Positions 33,983-43,170 of a stretch of DNA of 64,000 nt are shown here, piece by piece. Positions within the stretch are counted from its first letter, which is position 1; each line of letters opens with the position of its first letter. This DNA comes from Methylorubrum populi. Its GTDB lineage: Bacteria; Pseudomonadota; Alphaproteobacteria; Rhizobiales; Beijerinckiaceae. Under the pieces are notes generated by a model. It worked only from the letters and a program-made list of their open reading frames with translations, was not told the origin of the DNA and made no database searches. Position numbers and translations under genes: made by a program. The DNA lies in the NCBI RefSeq assembly GCF_002355515.1, contig NZ_AP014809.1:5480501-5544500 (forward strand), in the 5' to 3' direction.

Positions 33983-34018
33983 AGAAGAGCCCTCTCCCGC
34001 TCGGGAGGGGGCTCTTCT
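33983..34018 (+). terminator. intra-operon hairpin between pstS and pstC
   Basis: A 17-bp stem with one G-U pair (33983-33999 with 34002-34018) has no T-run after it (TTGAAG). It probably stabilises the pstS message 3' end or acts as a partial terminator, giving excess PstS over the membrane subunits. Confidence 0.8.
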
Positions 34019-34085
34019 TGAAGTGATCCGCTCGCCTCGCGCGCGACGGCGCGCTACACGCTCCCCAGCCGAAGAGCCTCCGCGG

Positions 34086-35060
34086 ATGACCGCCTTGACC
34101 CAGACCCTCGCCGTCGACCGCCAGACCGCGGTGGCCCGTATCGCTCCGAGCAAGGGCGCCGACCGTCTCTTCCAGGGGGCCGCCTATGCCTCTGCCCTGC
34201 TCGTGCTCTTCGTGCTGGCCGGAATCCTCGGTTCGATCATCTACGGAGCGTGGCCGGCCTTCTCGGAATTCGGCTTCGGCTTCCTCACCTCCAGCGCCTG
34301 GAACATCGGCACCGAGCAGTTCGGCGCCCTGCCCGCCGTCATCGGTACGGTCGCGGCGGCGATGCTGGCGCTGATCATCGGCGTGCCGATCTCGCTCGGC
34401 ATCGCGGTCTACCTCACACAACTCTGCCCGGGCTGGGCGCGCAAGCCGGTCGCCATGACCATCGAGCTGCTCGCCTCGGTGCCCAGCATCATCTACGGCA
34501 TGTGGGGCCTGTTCGTCTTCGCCCCGCTCTTCGCCCGCTTCGTGCAGGTGCCGGTCTCGAACCTCGTCGAGGGCATGCCGATCCTCGGCACGATCCTCTA
34601 TGCCCGCATCCCCTCCGGCGTCGGCGTGCTCACCGCCGGCATCATCCTCGCCATCATGATCGTGCCCTTCGTGGCCTCGATCACCCGCGACATGCTCGAC
34701 CAGATCCCGACCGTCCTGCGCGAGAGCGCCTACGGCATCGGTTGCACCACCTGGGAGGTCGTGCGCCACGTGCTCGTGCCGCAGGCCTCGGTGTCGATCA
34801 TCGGCGCGATCATGCTCGGCCTCGGCCGGGCGCTGGGCGAGACCATGGCGGTCACCTTCGTGATCGGCAATGCCAACCGCCTTTCCGCCTCGATCTTCGA
34901 TCCGGGCTCGACCATCGCCTCGCGCATCGCCAACGAGTTCAATGAGGCGGATGGGCTCCAGCTCTCTTCGCTGATGGCGCTCGGCTGCCTGCTCTTCATC
35001 ATCACCTTCTTCGTGCTGATCATCGCCCGCCTGCTGGTGCGGCGCGCCAAGGTCGCCTGA
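34086..35060 (+). CDS. pstC: phosphate ABC transporter permease PstC
   Basis: This 324-aa protein has six TM helices. The first is at about 33-55 ([20 protein letters not shown]), and the conserved permease loop is [15 protein letters not shown] near residue 250. It pairs with PstA to form the phosphate channel in the inner membrane. ATG 34086 is chosen over an upstream ATG because the upstream residues are Arg-rich and lack a ribosome site. It is followed by pstA after 56 bases. Confidence 0.96.
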   Translation: MTALTQTLAVDRQTAVARIAPSKGADRLFQGAAYASALLVLFVLAGILGSIIYGAWPAFSEFGFGFLTSSAWNIGTEQFGALPAVIGTVAAAMLALIIGVPISLGIAVYLTQLCPGWARKPVAMTIELLASVPSIIYGMWGLFVFAPLFARFVQVPVSNLVEGMPILGTILYARIPSGVGVLTAGIILAIMIVPFVASITRDMLDQIPTVLRESAYGIGCTTWEVVRHVLVPQASVSIIGAIMLGLGRALGETMAVTFVIGNANRLSASIFDPGSTIASRIANEFNEADGLQLSSLMALGCLLFIITFFVLIIARLLVRRAKVA

Positions 35061-35116
35061 GCCGAGCGGCCCGAGCGACACCGTACGAGATTGCCCGAGC
35101 CCAAGGGACGCCGAAC

Positions 35117-36010
35117 ATGGACGCCAGCAACCCGATCGCGACGGCCGGACGCGCGCCGACGGCCAGCCGCGTGCGCCCCGGCCGGCGGATCGCCGACCGC
35201 GTGCTGATCCTTGCCAGCACGATCGCCACTCTGCTCGGTATCGTCGTTCTCGGCTCGATCCTGCTCATGCTGATCGTCGAGGGCGTGAAGGGCTTCTCGC
35301 CCTCCCTGTTCACGGCGCCGACGCCGGGCCCGGGATCCGAGGGCGGCGGCATCGCCAACGCCATCCTCGGCAGCCTCGTGATGACGTTCCTCGGCATCCT
35401 CATCGCCACCCCGATCGGGCTGATGGCCGGCACCTTCCTGGCCGAGTACGGCCGGACCTCGAAGCTCGCCGACATCATCCGCTTCCTCAACGACGTGCTG
35501 CTCTCGGCGCCGTCGATCCTGATCGGCCTCTTCGTCTACACGCTGATGGTCCGGCCGATGGGCACCTATTCCGGCTGGGCCGGCGCGGTGGCGCTCGCCA
35601 TCATCGCCACCCCCGTCATCGTGCGCACCACCGAGGACATGCTGCGCCTCGTCCCCGGGCCGATGCGCGAGGCCGGAGCGGCGCTCGGCGCCCCCCGCTC
35701 CCTGGTCATCCGCGCGGTGACCTGGCGCGCGGCGAGTGCGGGCATCGTCACCGGCATCATCCTGGCTCTGGCCCGCATCGCCGGCGAGACCGCGCCGCTC
35801 CTGTTCACGGCCCTCAACAACAACAGCTGGTTCAACGCGAACCTGCTCGGAGGCGTGCCGAACCTGCCGGTGATGATCTACCAGTTCGCCCTCTCGCCCT
35901 ATCCGAACTGGCAGAGCCTCGCCTGGTCGGGCGCGCTTCTCATCACCGTCACCATCCTCGCCCTGTCGGTGGTGGCCCGCTTCGTGATCAAGGACCAGCG
36001 GCCGCGCTGA
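35117..36010 (+). CDS. pstA: phosphate ABC transporter permease PstA
   Basis: This 297-aa inner-membrane protein has about six TM helices and the permease coupling loop [17 protein letters not shown]. The N-terminal helix ([20 protein letters not shown]) follows a short basic cytoplasmic stretch. It dimerises with PstC. The spacing within pstSCAB-phoU is short and all genes are co-directional. Confidence 0.96.
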   Translation: MDASNPIATAGRAPTASRVRPGRRIADRVLILASTIATLLGIVVLGSILLMLIVEGVKGFSPSLFTAPTPGPGSEGGGIANAILGSLVMTFLGILIATPIGLMAGTFLAEYGRTSKLADIIRFLNDVLLSAPSILIGLFVYTLMVRPMGTYSGWAGAVALAIIATPVIVRTTEDMLRLVPGPMREAGAALGAPRSLVIRAVTWRAASAGIVTGIILALARIAGETAPLLFTALNNNSWFNANLLGGVPNLPVMIYQFALSPYPNWQSLAWSGALLITVTILALSVVARFVIKDQRPR

Positions 36011-36047
36011 GCCTGCTGGGACAGACCTCCTACCGACGAGAGATCCG

Positions 36048-36863
36048 ATGAGCGCCTCCCCCGCGATCCGAAGCCAGTTCGAGGGCCGCAGCCCGGCCGA
36101 CGTCAAGGCGCCTGTGCGCATCGCCGTCAAGGACCTCAACTTCTACTACGGCAGCTTCCACGGCCTGAAGGACATCAACCTCGATTTCCGCGACCGGCAG
36201 GTCACGGCGCTGATCGGGCCGTCCGGCTGCGGGAAGTCGACGCTGCTGCGCACCTTCAACCGCATCTACAGCCTCTATCCGGAGCAGCGCGCCGAGGGCG
36301 AGATCCTACTCGACGGGCAGAATGTCCTCGACTCCAAGGTCGACCTCAACGAGCTGCGCTCGCGGGTCGGCATGGTGTTCCAGAAGCCGACGCCCTTCCC
36401 GATGTCGATCTACGACAACGTCGCCTTCGGTCTGCGCCTCTACGAGAAGCTGCCCAAGTCCGAGCTGGACGGGCGCGTCGAGGAGTCGCTGCGCAAGGCG
36501 GCGCTCTGGGACGAGGTCAAGGACAAGATGAAGCAGCCGGGCACCGGCCTCTCCGGCGGCCAGCAGCAGCGTCTCTGCATCGCCCGCACCGTGGCGCAGC
36601 GCCCGGAGGTGATCCTGTTCGACGAGCCGACCTCGGCCCTCGATCCGATCTCCACCGGCCGCATCGAGGAACTGATCGAGCAGCTGCGTACCGAGTTCAC
36701 GATCGTTATCGTGACCCACAACATGCAGCAGGCCGCGCGCATCTCGCAGTTTACGGCGTTCATGTATCTCGGCGAGCTGATCGAGTTCGACGCGACCACG
36801 AAGATCTTCATGAACCCGGCCAAGCGGCAGACCCAGGACTACATCACCGGCCGCTTCGGTTAA
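36048..36863 (+). CDS. pstB: phosphate ABC transporter ATPase PstB
   Basis: This 271-aa ATPase energises phosphate uptake. The Walker A motif is GPSGCGKST (57-65), the signature LSGGQQQR lies near 168 and Walker [14 protein letters not shown] near 188, with the switch His in VTHNMQQA. Besides transport, PstB signals phosphate status to the kinase PhoR through PhoU. The N-terminal ~20 residues extend beyond the usual PstB start. Confidence 0.98.
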   Translation: MSASPAIRSQFEGRSPADVKAPVRIAVKDLNFYYGSFHGLKDINLDFRDRQVTALIGPSGCGKSTLLRTFNRIYSLYPEQRAEGEILLDGQNVLDSKVDLNELRSRVGMVFQKPTPFPMSIYDNVAFGLRLYEKLPKSELDGRVEESLRKAALWDEVKDKMKQPGTGLSGGQQQRLCIARTVAQRPEVILFDEPTSALDPISTGRIEELIEQLRTEFTIVIVTHNMQQAARISQFTAFMYLGELIEFDATTKIFMNPAKRQTQDYITGRFG

Positions 36864-36995
36864 GCCCGGTCGCGACTGCATAGCCGTCGCGACCCACCCC
36901 GCGTCCTCGTTTCGACGCTCTCTCTGGCGCCGTACCGGTGTCCACCTCGACGGGAGAGCGCTCTCGTCCGACTGCCTGATCGGGAAATTCGCGAC

Positions 36996-37709
36996 ATGGC
37001 CGAGCACATCGTCTCCTCCTACGACACCGACCTCGAGAACCTGCGCCGCTCGATCGCCGAGATGGGTGGCGTGGCCGAGAAGATGATGACGGACGCCACG
37101 GAGGCGCTGGTGCGCCGAGATACGACCCTGGCCCAGGCCGTGATCGTCGCCGACAAGCGCCTCGACACGCTTCAGCGCGAGATCGAGGAGCGCTCCGTGC
37201 TCCTCATCGCCCGGCGCCAGCCGCTCGCCATCGACCTGCGCGAGACCATCTCCGGTATCCGCGTCTCGGGTGACTTGGAGCGGATCGGCGATCTCGCGAA
37301 GAACATCGCCAAGCGCGTCGTCGCGATCAGCGATCAGGCGCAGCCGCAGAAGATCGTGCTCGGCGTCCAGCACATGAGCGACCTCGTGCAGGAACAGCTC
37401 AAGGACGTGCTCGACGCCTATGCCAGCCGCGACGTGACCGCCGCTCGCGAGGTGTGGGAGCGCGACAGCGCCATCGACGCGCTTTACAATTCGCTGTTCC
37501 GCGAACTCCTGACTTACATGATGGAGGATCCGCGCAACATCTCGTTCTGCACGCACCTCCTGTTCTGCGCCAAGAATGTGGAGCGCATCGGCGACCACAC
37601 CACCAACGTCGCCGAGACGATCGAGTACCTCGTGACCGGTGAGACGCCGGCCGGCGAGCGGCCCAAGAACGACGCTTCGAACTATGCGACGGTGACGCCC
37701 GGCGCCTGA
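36996..37709 (+). CDS. phoU: phosphate signalling regulator PhoU
   Basis: This 237-aa, all-helical protein has two PhoU repeats (about 15-105 and 120-210). The metal-binding E/DxxxD signatures are visible in SGDLERIGDLAKNIAKRV and NVERIGDHTTNVAETIEYL. It keeps the Pho regulon off when phosphate is plentiful by bridging PstB and PhoR. The 132-base gap before it is the longest within the operon and contains a sequence resembling the repeated element at 43047. Confidence 0.96.
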   Translation: MAEHIVSSYDTDLENLRRSIAEMGGVAEKMMTDATEALVRRDTTLAQAVIVADKRLDTLQREIEERSVLLIARRQPLAIDLRETISGIRVSGDLERIGDLAKNIAKRVVAISDQAQPQKIVLGVQHMSDLVQEQLKDVLDAYASRDVTAAREVWERDSAIDALYNSLFRELLTYMMEDPRNISFCTHLLFCAKNVERIGDHTTNVAETIEYLVTGETPAGERPKNDASNYATVTPGA

Positions 37710-37805
37710 CGCCGAAAGGCGCTCGGGACGCGAGAGGCGTCCGACAGACGCTTCCGGCGGGTCACTTGAGGGACTCGGCCGGGCGCGAGTATGGAAAGAC
37801 GGACG

Positions 37806-38510
37806 ATGACGAGTGCGCGCATCCTGATCGTCGAGGACGAGGAATCGCTGACGACGCTGCTGCGCTACAACCTCGAGGCGGAAGGCTTCGCGGTCGATGT
37901 CGCGGTCCGCGGCGACGAGGCGGATCTGCGCCTGCACGAGATGACGCCCGATCTCGTCCTGCTCGACTGGATGGTGCCGGGGCTCTCGGGGATCGAGCTG
38001 TGCCGGCGCATCCGGGCGCGGCGCGAGACCGAGCGGCTGCCGGTCATCATGCTGACCGCACGGGGCGAGGAAGCCGACCGCGTCCGTGGCCTGTCGACGG
38101 GGGCCGACGACTATGTCGTCAAGCCATTCTCCGTGCCGGAACTGCTCGCGCGCGTGCGCGCCCTGCTGCGCCGCGCTAAGCCCGCCCACGTCGCCGACAT
38201 GCTGGTGGCCGGAGATATCGAGCTCGACCGCGTCAGCCATCGCATCCGCCGCCAGGGCCGCGAGATCCATCTCGGGCCGACCGAATTCAAGCTGCTCGAA
38301 TATCTGATGCAGAGCCCTGGCCGGGTTTTCTCCCGGGAGCAATTGCTCGACGGCGTCTGGGGCCACGACGTCTACATCGACGAGCGCACGGTCGACGTCC
38401 ATGTCGGTCGCCTGCGCAAGGCGATCAACCGCCCACGCCAGAGCGACCCGATCCGCACCGTGCGCGGCTCGGGCTATTCATTCGACGAGATGTTTGCGGG
38501 AGCGGAGTGA
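37806..38510 (+). CDS. phoB: phosphate regulon response regulator PhoB
   Basis: This 234-aa OmpR-type regulator has a receiver domain with acidic pocket Glu10-Asp11, phosphorylated Asp54 (LLDWMVPG), and Lys near 104 (VVKPF). The DNA-binding winged helix (about 130-230) ends RTVRGSGYSFDE. It should bind the Pho box at 32801 once phosphorylated. The cognate kinase gene phoR is not in the window. Confidence 0.95.
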   Translation: MTSARILIVEDEESLTTLLRYNLEAEGFAVDVAVRGDEADLRLHEMTPDLVLLDWMVPGLSGIELCRRIRARRETERLPVIMLTARGEEADRVRGLSTGADDYVVKPFSVPELLARVRALLRRAKPAHVADMLVAGDIELDRVSHRIRRQGREIHLGPTEFKLLEYLMQSPGRVFSREQLLDGVWGHDVYIDERTVDVHVGRLRKAINRPRQSDPIRTVRGSGYSFDEMFAGAE

Positions 38511-38759
38511 TCTGCGTCCGCTCGCTCGGAACGGGCACCCTTATTTCGCCCCGCGCGGGCGGCTCACCCGGATAATGTGGCCGGCGATGACCGATGAGGG
38601 CATCCGACGCCATCGCGGCGCGTCGCGCCTGAAGACGGCAACGCCTGCAGGCGGGCCAGCACGGCGCGACGACGGCCTCAAGGCCGTCGATCCGTCTCCC
38701 CGCGCGGGCCGATAAACAGTGGCGCGGTCCTCGCAGAAGCCGCGCCGACCTACGCGATC

Positions 38760-39302
38760 TCAGCGGAAGCCGGCGACGCGGCGGTCGCGCTTGCGCTCCG
38801 CCGCCGGCTGATAGGCGACTTGCGCATGCTGGGTGCAGTAGGGCAGACCCGTGATTGCCCGGGCGCCGCAGAAGCGGAATTCCGGTGAGGTCGGATCGCC
38901 CATCGGCCAGCGGCACATGGAGTCGCGCAGGTCCATGATGGTGACCCGCTCTGAGACGGCGAGCGCCACCGGCTCCGGTGCGGGCGCGGGCGGCAGCGGA
39001 AAGTCCGGTGCGGGACGGTGCGCCACGATTGCGGGCGGCTCGGGAAGCGTCGGCTCCTCGACCACCACCGACGCGATCTCGACTTCGGCGGCCAGATCAT
39101 CCTTGCGCCGCCCCTGGGCCGAGGCCGGGCCGATCGGTTTGACGCGGCCGGCAAGACCCAAACGGTGGACCTTGCCGATGACGGCGTTACGGGAGACGCC
39201 GCCGATCTGGAGGGCGATCTGGCTGGCGCTCAAGCCATCATCCCACAAGCGACGAAGCAGCTCGACGCGTTCATCCGTCCAGCTCGGGACCGCTTCCGTC
39301 AT
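38760..39302 (-). CDS. gcrA: GcrA cell-cycle regulator
   Basis: This 180-aa protein has the GcrA N-terminal DNA-binding domain: SWTDERVELLRRLWDDGLSA, then IGGVSRNAVIGKVHRLGL. The middle is Pro-rich and acidic. The C-terminal sigma-70-binding domain contains CRWPMGDPTSPEFRFCG and YCTQHAQVAYQP. GcrA activates promoters methylated at GANTC by CcrM. ATG 39302 is chosen for its GGAGGG site. It is convergent with phoB. Confidence 0.95.
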   Translation of the reverse strand: MTEAVPSWTDERVELLRRLWDDGLSASQIALQIGGVSRNAVIGKVHRLGLAGRVKPIGPASAQGRRKDDLAAEVEIASVVVEEPTLPEPPAIVAHRPAPDFPLPPAPAPEPVALAVSERVTIMDLRDSMCRWPMGDPTSPEFRFCGARAITGLPYCTQHAQVAYQPAAERKRDRRVAGFR

Positions 39303-39815
39303 TGCCCCCTCCACGTCGAAACGTCCTTTTGTACGCAAAACCGACCGACCGCGCGGCACCATAGCCGCGCGGAGCGACAGCAAACCTCGCCAGGACCCGC
39401 AATCCGGCCCTGCACATGTCGGTTAACAGACGCCAAAACTCCGGTTGGCGACGCTGTGGAGACTACAAGACAGCTCGGCCGCGGAGCAAGGGTCACCGTG
39501 TTTCAAAGGCCGGTTTCCACCGCCAATCCGACTTTCGCATCGATGGTCCGGACCCGCTTCGGCGCCGTCGCGATCCAGCCGGCAGAAATCCGTCAACGCA
39601 TTGCGTAAAATTGCTCTTTTCCGGATGCTTCGATCGTCCGAGCGCTGCGGCGGCGGGCCTTTCGAGCGGCCGCAGAGGCCGTGAGAGCGCGCCGGTGCCT
39701 CCCTGGGCAGCCGCCGAAAAAGATTGTCGGGGCCGGGGTGATCACTATGTGTCGATCGTCATCTGCGGGCCCGACGCCTGTGGACAAGCACTCTTGAGCG
39801 GATTTGGGAGATCGC
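39303..39815. other. 513-base region between divergent gcrA and eipB
   Basis: This region should hold both promoters. A plus-strand frame ending at 39608 and another at 39445 lack ribosome sites and family sequence. No hairpin with a T-run was seen. Confidence 0.5.
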
Positions 39816-40682
39816 ATGCGACTGCGCCTCGCGCCGGCCCTGTTCCTTCTCGCCGCCCTGCCCGGCTCCGCGCTCGCCGCGGGGCCGACCGCTCCGGTCC
39901 CGGATATGTCCGCGATCCGGCTGACCAATCATCGGGCGGTCTACGATCTGTCGCTGGCGCGCTCGACGGGCACGCGGGCGGTCGAGGGCGTCCGCGGGCG
40001 CATCGTCATCGATTTCTCGGGCGATGCCTGCCGCGGCTACACCATGCAGACGCGCCAAGTGACGATGATCGAATCCGGCGAGTCCGGTGACCGAACCTCC
40101 GATCTGCGCAGCACGACCTTCGAGAACGGCGACGGCAGGAATTTCCGCTTCCGCACCACGACCATCCTCAACAACGCACCGTCGCCGGCGGTGGACGGAA
40201 CGGCCGAGGCGGCCGACGCCCTCAAGGTGAAGCTGAAGGAGCCCAAGCGCGACCAGTTCCAGACAGAGGGAACGGTGCTGTTCCCGATCCACCACATGAT
40301 GCGCCTGATCGAGGCGGCCAAGGCGGGCGAGACCACCGTCGCGGCCAAGGTGTTCGACGGCTCCGACGACGGGCGCAAGGTCTACGACACGCTGGCGATC
40401 ATTGGTCGCCCCAATGCGTCACCCGCCGCCGACACGGAGCGCGATAAGCCGCTGCGCGAGAGCGACCACGCCGGCATGCGGCGCTGGCCGGTCACACTGA
40501 GCTACTTCACCCCCGGCGAGGGCGAGCGCACGCCGATCTACACCCTCACCTTCGACCTCTACGAGGACGGGGTGAGCGGACGGCTGCACCTCGATTACGG
40601 GGACTTCGCCATCGACGGCAACCTGACGAGGCTCGACCTCGCCAAGGCCGATGCGAAGGCCGAGGCGGCCTGCCGGAAGTAG
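39816..40682 (+). CDS. eipB: EipB-type cell envelope integrity protein (DUF1849)
   Basis: This 288-aa protein has a signal peptide (1-22, ending ALAA). The DUF1849 core includes NHRAVYDLSLARS, the Cys-containing DFSGDACRGYTMQTRQVTMI, and the late LTFDLYEDGVSGRLHLDYGD. In Brucella, EipB is a periplasmic beta-spiral protein with a disulfide that is needed for envelope stability. GGGAG precedes ATG 39816. The two Cys here (CRGY and the C-terminal AACRK) match the disulfide arrangement. Confidence 0.9.
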   Translation: MRLRLAPALFLLAALPGSALAAGPTAPVPDMSAIRLTNHRAVYDLSLARSTGTRAVEGVRGRIVIDFSGDACRGYTMQTRQVTMIESGESGDRTSDLRSTTFENGDGRNFRFRTTTILNNAPSPAVDGTAEAADALKVKLKEPKRDQFQTEGTVLFPIHHMMRLIEAAKAGETTVAAKVFDGSDDGRKVYDTLAIIGRPNASPAADTERDKPLRESDHAGMRRWPVTLSYFTPGEGERTPIYTLTFDLYEDGVSGRLHLDYGDFAIDGNLTRLDLAKADAKAEAACRK

Positions 40683-40839
40683 CACCCGGCCGCGCGGTAG
40701 GCGCGCCGGCGGACGCGGCCGACCACTCGATCGACTGGATCGAGCCGTCATCGACGGACGTTCTTGCTCCCTCAGTCCCGAGCGGCGACGGACGCATGTC
40801 GAGACAGGGCAGACCTGAGGCGGAGGCTGCGGCGCCTGC

Positions 40840-42120
40840 CTACGACGACCGCCGCCGTTCCGGTTCTCCGGTGAAGGCGAGACCGCGCTGGATCGCGGTG
40901 CTGCCGAATTTTTCGCGCAGCCGGTCGAGCGCCGCCTCCCGGCGGGCGACACGCTCGATGCCCTGGTCGGCGAGGTCGCCGCGGTCGGCGTGGATCGCGC
41001 CGCACAGATCGCTGCCGCCGATGCCGATCAGCCGGAAGGCGGTGCCGTCGCAGGCCGCCCGTAGCATCGGCTCGCCCGCGTGGAACAGCCGGTCCGCGAG
41101 CTGCGTCGGCTTGAGGCCGCCGCGGGTGCGGGTGCGCAGCCGGAACCGGGCATCCTTGAGCTTCAGCGTGACGCTGCCGGCGGCGAGCTCCGACCGCTTC
41201 AGCCGCGCCGAGACCTTCTCGCACAATCGCCACAGGATCGGCCGCAGATCCTCGAACCGGGCGAGATCGGTCGCGAAGGTCGTCTCAGCCGAGACACTCT
41301 TGGCCTCGCGGCTCGGACGCACTGGCCGCCGATCCCGGCCGGCCGCGAGGTCGATCAGGCGTGACGCCTCGCGGCCGAGCGCGGTCTGGAGCCGGGCCGG
41401 GTCGGCCCGCAACACGTCGCCGACGCGATAGATGTTGAGCGAGGCGAGGCGATTGCGGGCGCTCTCGCCGATGCCGGGCAGGATGCCGACGGGCTTGTCG
41501 GCGAGGAAGGCGGCGGCCTCCTCGCCGGCGATGATCGAGAAGCCGCGGGGCTTGTCGAGGTCGGAGGCGATCTTGGCCAGGAACTTGTTGGCGGACAGCC
41601 CGACCGACACGGTGATGCCGATCTCCGCTTCGACCCGCGCGGCGAAGCGGGCCAGCGTCAGCGCCGGGCTCGTGCCGTGCAGCCGCTCGGTGCCGGCGAG
41701 GTCGAGGAAGGCCTCGTCGATGGAGACGGGTTCGACCAGCGGCGTCAGCGCCAGCATCATCGCCCGCACCTCGCGCCCGACGCGGGCGTACTTCTCCATG
41801 TCGGGGCGCAGCACGGTGGCATCGGGGCAGCGCTTGAGCGCCTCGAACATCGGCATGGCCGAGCGCACGCCGGAGATTCGCGCGAGGTAGCAGGCGGTGG
41901 AGACGACGCCGCGGCGGCCCCCGCCGATGATGAGCGGCCTGTCCCCCAGGGAAGGGTCGTCACGCTTCTCGATCGCCGCGTAGAAGGCGTCGCAATCGAC
42001 ATGGGCGATGCTGAGGGCGTCGCGGGCCGGGTGGGCGAGCAGGCGCGGCGAGCCGCAGCCGCGGCAGCGCAGGGCGCCCTCGGCTTGCATCGTCAGGCAA
42101 TCGCGGCAGAAGGGTCTCAC
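40840..42120 (-). CDS. dinB: DNA polymerase IV with an N-terminal zinc ribbon
   Basis: This 426-aa Y-family translesion polymerase has an N-terminal zinc ribbon (FCRDCL and CRGCG). Then come IAHVDCDAFYAAIEKRDDPS (catalytic Asp), the fingers with GVVSTACYLARISGVRSAMP, and PVSIDEAFLDL (Asp-Glu pair). The little finger extends to about 400. The GTG start at 42120 is chosen because it includes both Cys pairs; an internal ATG would cut the first. The end is not an obvious beta-clamp motif. It is divergent from cobK with 54 bases between. Confidence 0.93.
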   Translation of the reverse strand: MRPFCRDCLTMQAEGALRCRGCGSPRLLAHPARDALSIAHVDCDAFYAAIEKRDDPSLGDRPLIIGGGRRGVVSTACYLARISGVRSAMPMFEALKRCPDATVLRPDMEKYARVGREVRAMMLALTPLVEPVSIDEAFLDLAGTERLHGTSPALTLARFAARVEAEIGITVSVGLSANKFLAKIASDLDKPRGFSIIAGEEAAAFLADKPVGILPGIGESARNRLASLNIYRVGDVLRADPARLQTALGREASRLIDLAAGRDRRPVRPSREAKSVSAETTFATDLARFEDLRPILWRLCEKVSARLKRSELAAGSVTLKLKDARFRLRTRTRGGLKPTQLADRLFHAGEPMLRAACDGTAFRLIGIGGSDLCGAIHADRGDLADQGIERVARREAALDRLREKFGSTAIQRGLAFTGEPERRRSS

Positions 42121-42174
42121 ATCGAAAACCTTGCCCGGCCTTCCGGGCTTTCGCGGGCGAGACAGGTTGTACGA

Positions 42175-42996
42175 ATGTCCGGGGCCGCCGACCAGGGTTC
42201 TCCCGCGCGCCATCCCAAGCCGAATCACGATCGGTCTGCGGTCCGCGTCCTCGTGCTCGGCGGCACGACCGAGGCCAGCACGCTCGTCACTCGGCTCGCC
42301 GGCGAGACGGATTTCGCGGTGACGCTCTCGCTCGCCGGCCGCACCGCCGCGCCGCGGCCCGAGCCGGTGCCGATGCGTGTCGGCGGTTTCGGTGGTGCCG
42401 ACGGGCTGGCCCGATGGATCGCCGAAAATGGCATCCGGGCGGTGATCGACGCGACCCATCCTTTCGCCGCTCGGATCTCGGCCAATGCGGCCGCGGCCTG
42501 CCGGGCCGGCGGCGTGCCGCTGCTCGCGGTACGCCGGCCGGCCTGGGAGCGGCAGCCCGGTGACGATTGGAGCGAGGTTCAAGACGTCCCGGCCTGCGTC
42601 GCGGCGCTCGGGCCCGCGCCGAGACGGGTGTTCCTCACCATCGGCCGGCAGGAAGTGTCCGCCTTCGCGCGCGCGCCGCAGCACGCCTACATCGTGCGCA
42701 CCATCGAGCCGGTCGGTGACGCGCTGCCGGTGCCCAACCTCGTCGCGGTCAGTGCCCGCGGCCCCTTCACGCTGGAGGACGAGATCCGCCTCATGCGCGA
42801 GGCGGATATCGAGGTTTTGGTGACCAAGAATTCCGGCGGTGGGGCGACCTATCCGAAGATCGAGGCCGCGCGGCGGCTCGGTCTACCCGTCGTGATCGTC
42901 GCCCGCCCTGCCCTGCCGGAGGTTGCCGCCGTTCCCGATGCCGCGGGGGCGCTGCTCTGGCTCAAGTCCAGTCTACTCGGACAACGCCTCGACTAG
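42175..42996 (+). CDS. cobK: precorrin-6A reductase
   Basis: This 273-aa NADPH-dependent enzyme of cobalamin corrin-ring synthesis shows VRVLVLGGTTEASTLVTRLA, ATHPFAARISANAAAACRAG, RVFLTIGRQEVSAFA and VTKNSGGGATYPKIEAARRL, all CobK/CbiJ hallmarks. The first ~20 residues are an extra hydrophilic lead. Three more cobalamin genes follow within 5 kb. Confidence 0.94.
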   Translation: MSGAADQGSPARHPKPNHDRSAVRVLVLGGTTEASTLVTRLAGETDFAVTLSLAGRTAAPRPEPVPMRVGGFGGADGLARWIAENGIRAVIDATHPFAARISANAAAACRAGGVPLLAVRRPAWERQPGDDWSEVQDVPACVAALGPAPRRVFLTIGRQEVSAFARAPQHAYIVRTIEPVGDALPVPNLVAVSARGPFTLEDEIRLMREADIEVLVTKNSGGGATYPKIEAARRLGLPVVIVARPALPEVAAVPDAAGALLWLKSSLLGQRLD

Positions 42997-43046
42997 AGCC
43001 GTATCCGACCTGATTGCATCAGGCCGGCGTCTCTCGCTCATTGTTT

Positions 43047-43098
43047 TGGCGCGCCTTCTTTCGACGAACCGGTGACCACTTCGTCGGAATGCGCTCTA
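43047..43098 (+). repeat. putative REP-like intergenic element
   Basis: The stretch CGAACCGGTGACCACTTCGT followed by CGGAATGCGCTCTAG lies just after cobK. A diverged copy (ACCGGTGTCCACCTCG then GGAGAGCGCTCT) is at about 36933-36972 before phoU. From memory, similar sequences recur between genes in Hyphomicrobiales genomes. It may form a weak hairpin. Confidence 0.4.
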
Positions 43099-43170
43099 GA
43101 TCCGGCTCGACGCGGCCCGGCGCCGGTGCCATGGCAGCGTCATGCCCGCGCCTGACACGAGGAACCGCCG

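Noticed and set aside
36306..38402. 698-codon minus-strand frame across pstB, phoU and phoB
   Set aside because: Crosses three certain genes and their gaps, and its translation has no recognisable domain.
39445..39684. 79-codon plus-strand frame between gcrA and eipB
   Set aside because: No ribosome site and an Arg/Ser/Pro-rich translation; the region is more likely divergent promoters.
42121..43170. Cobalamin riboswitch near the cob genes
   Set aside because: The spaces before cobK (54 bases) and between cbiB and cobC (26 bases) are too short, and no B12-box-like sequence was seen before cobQ.
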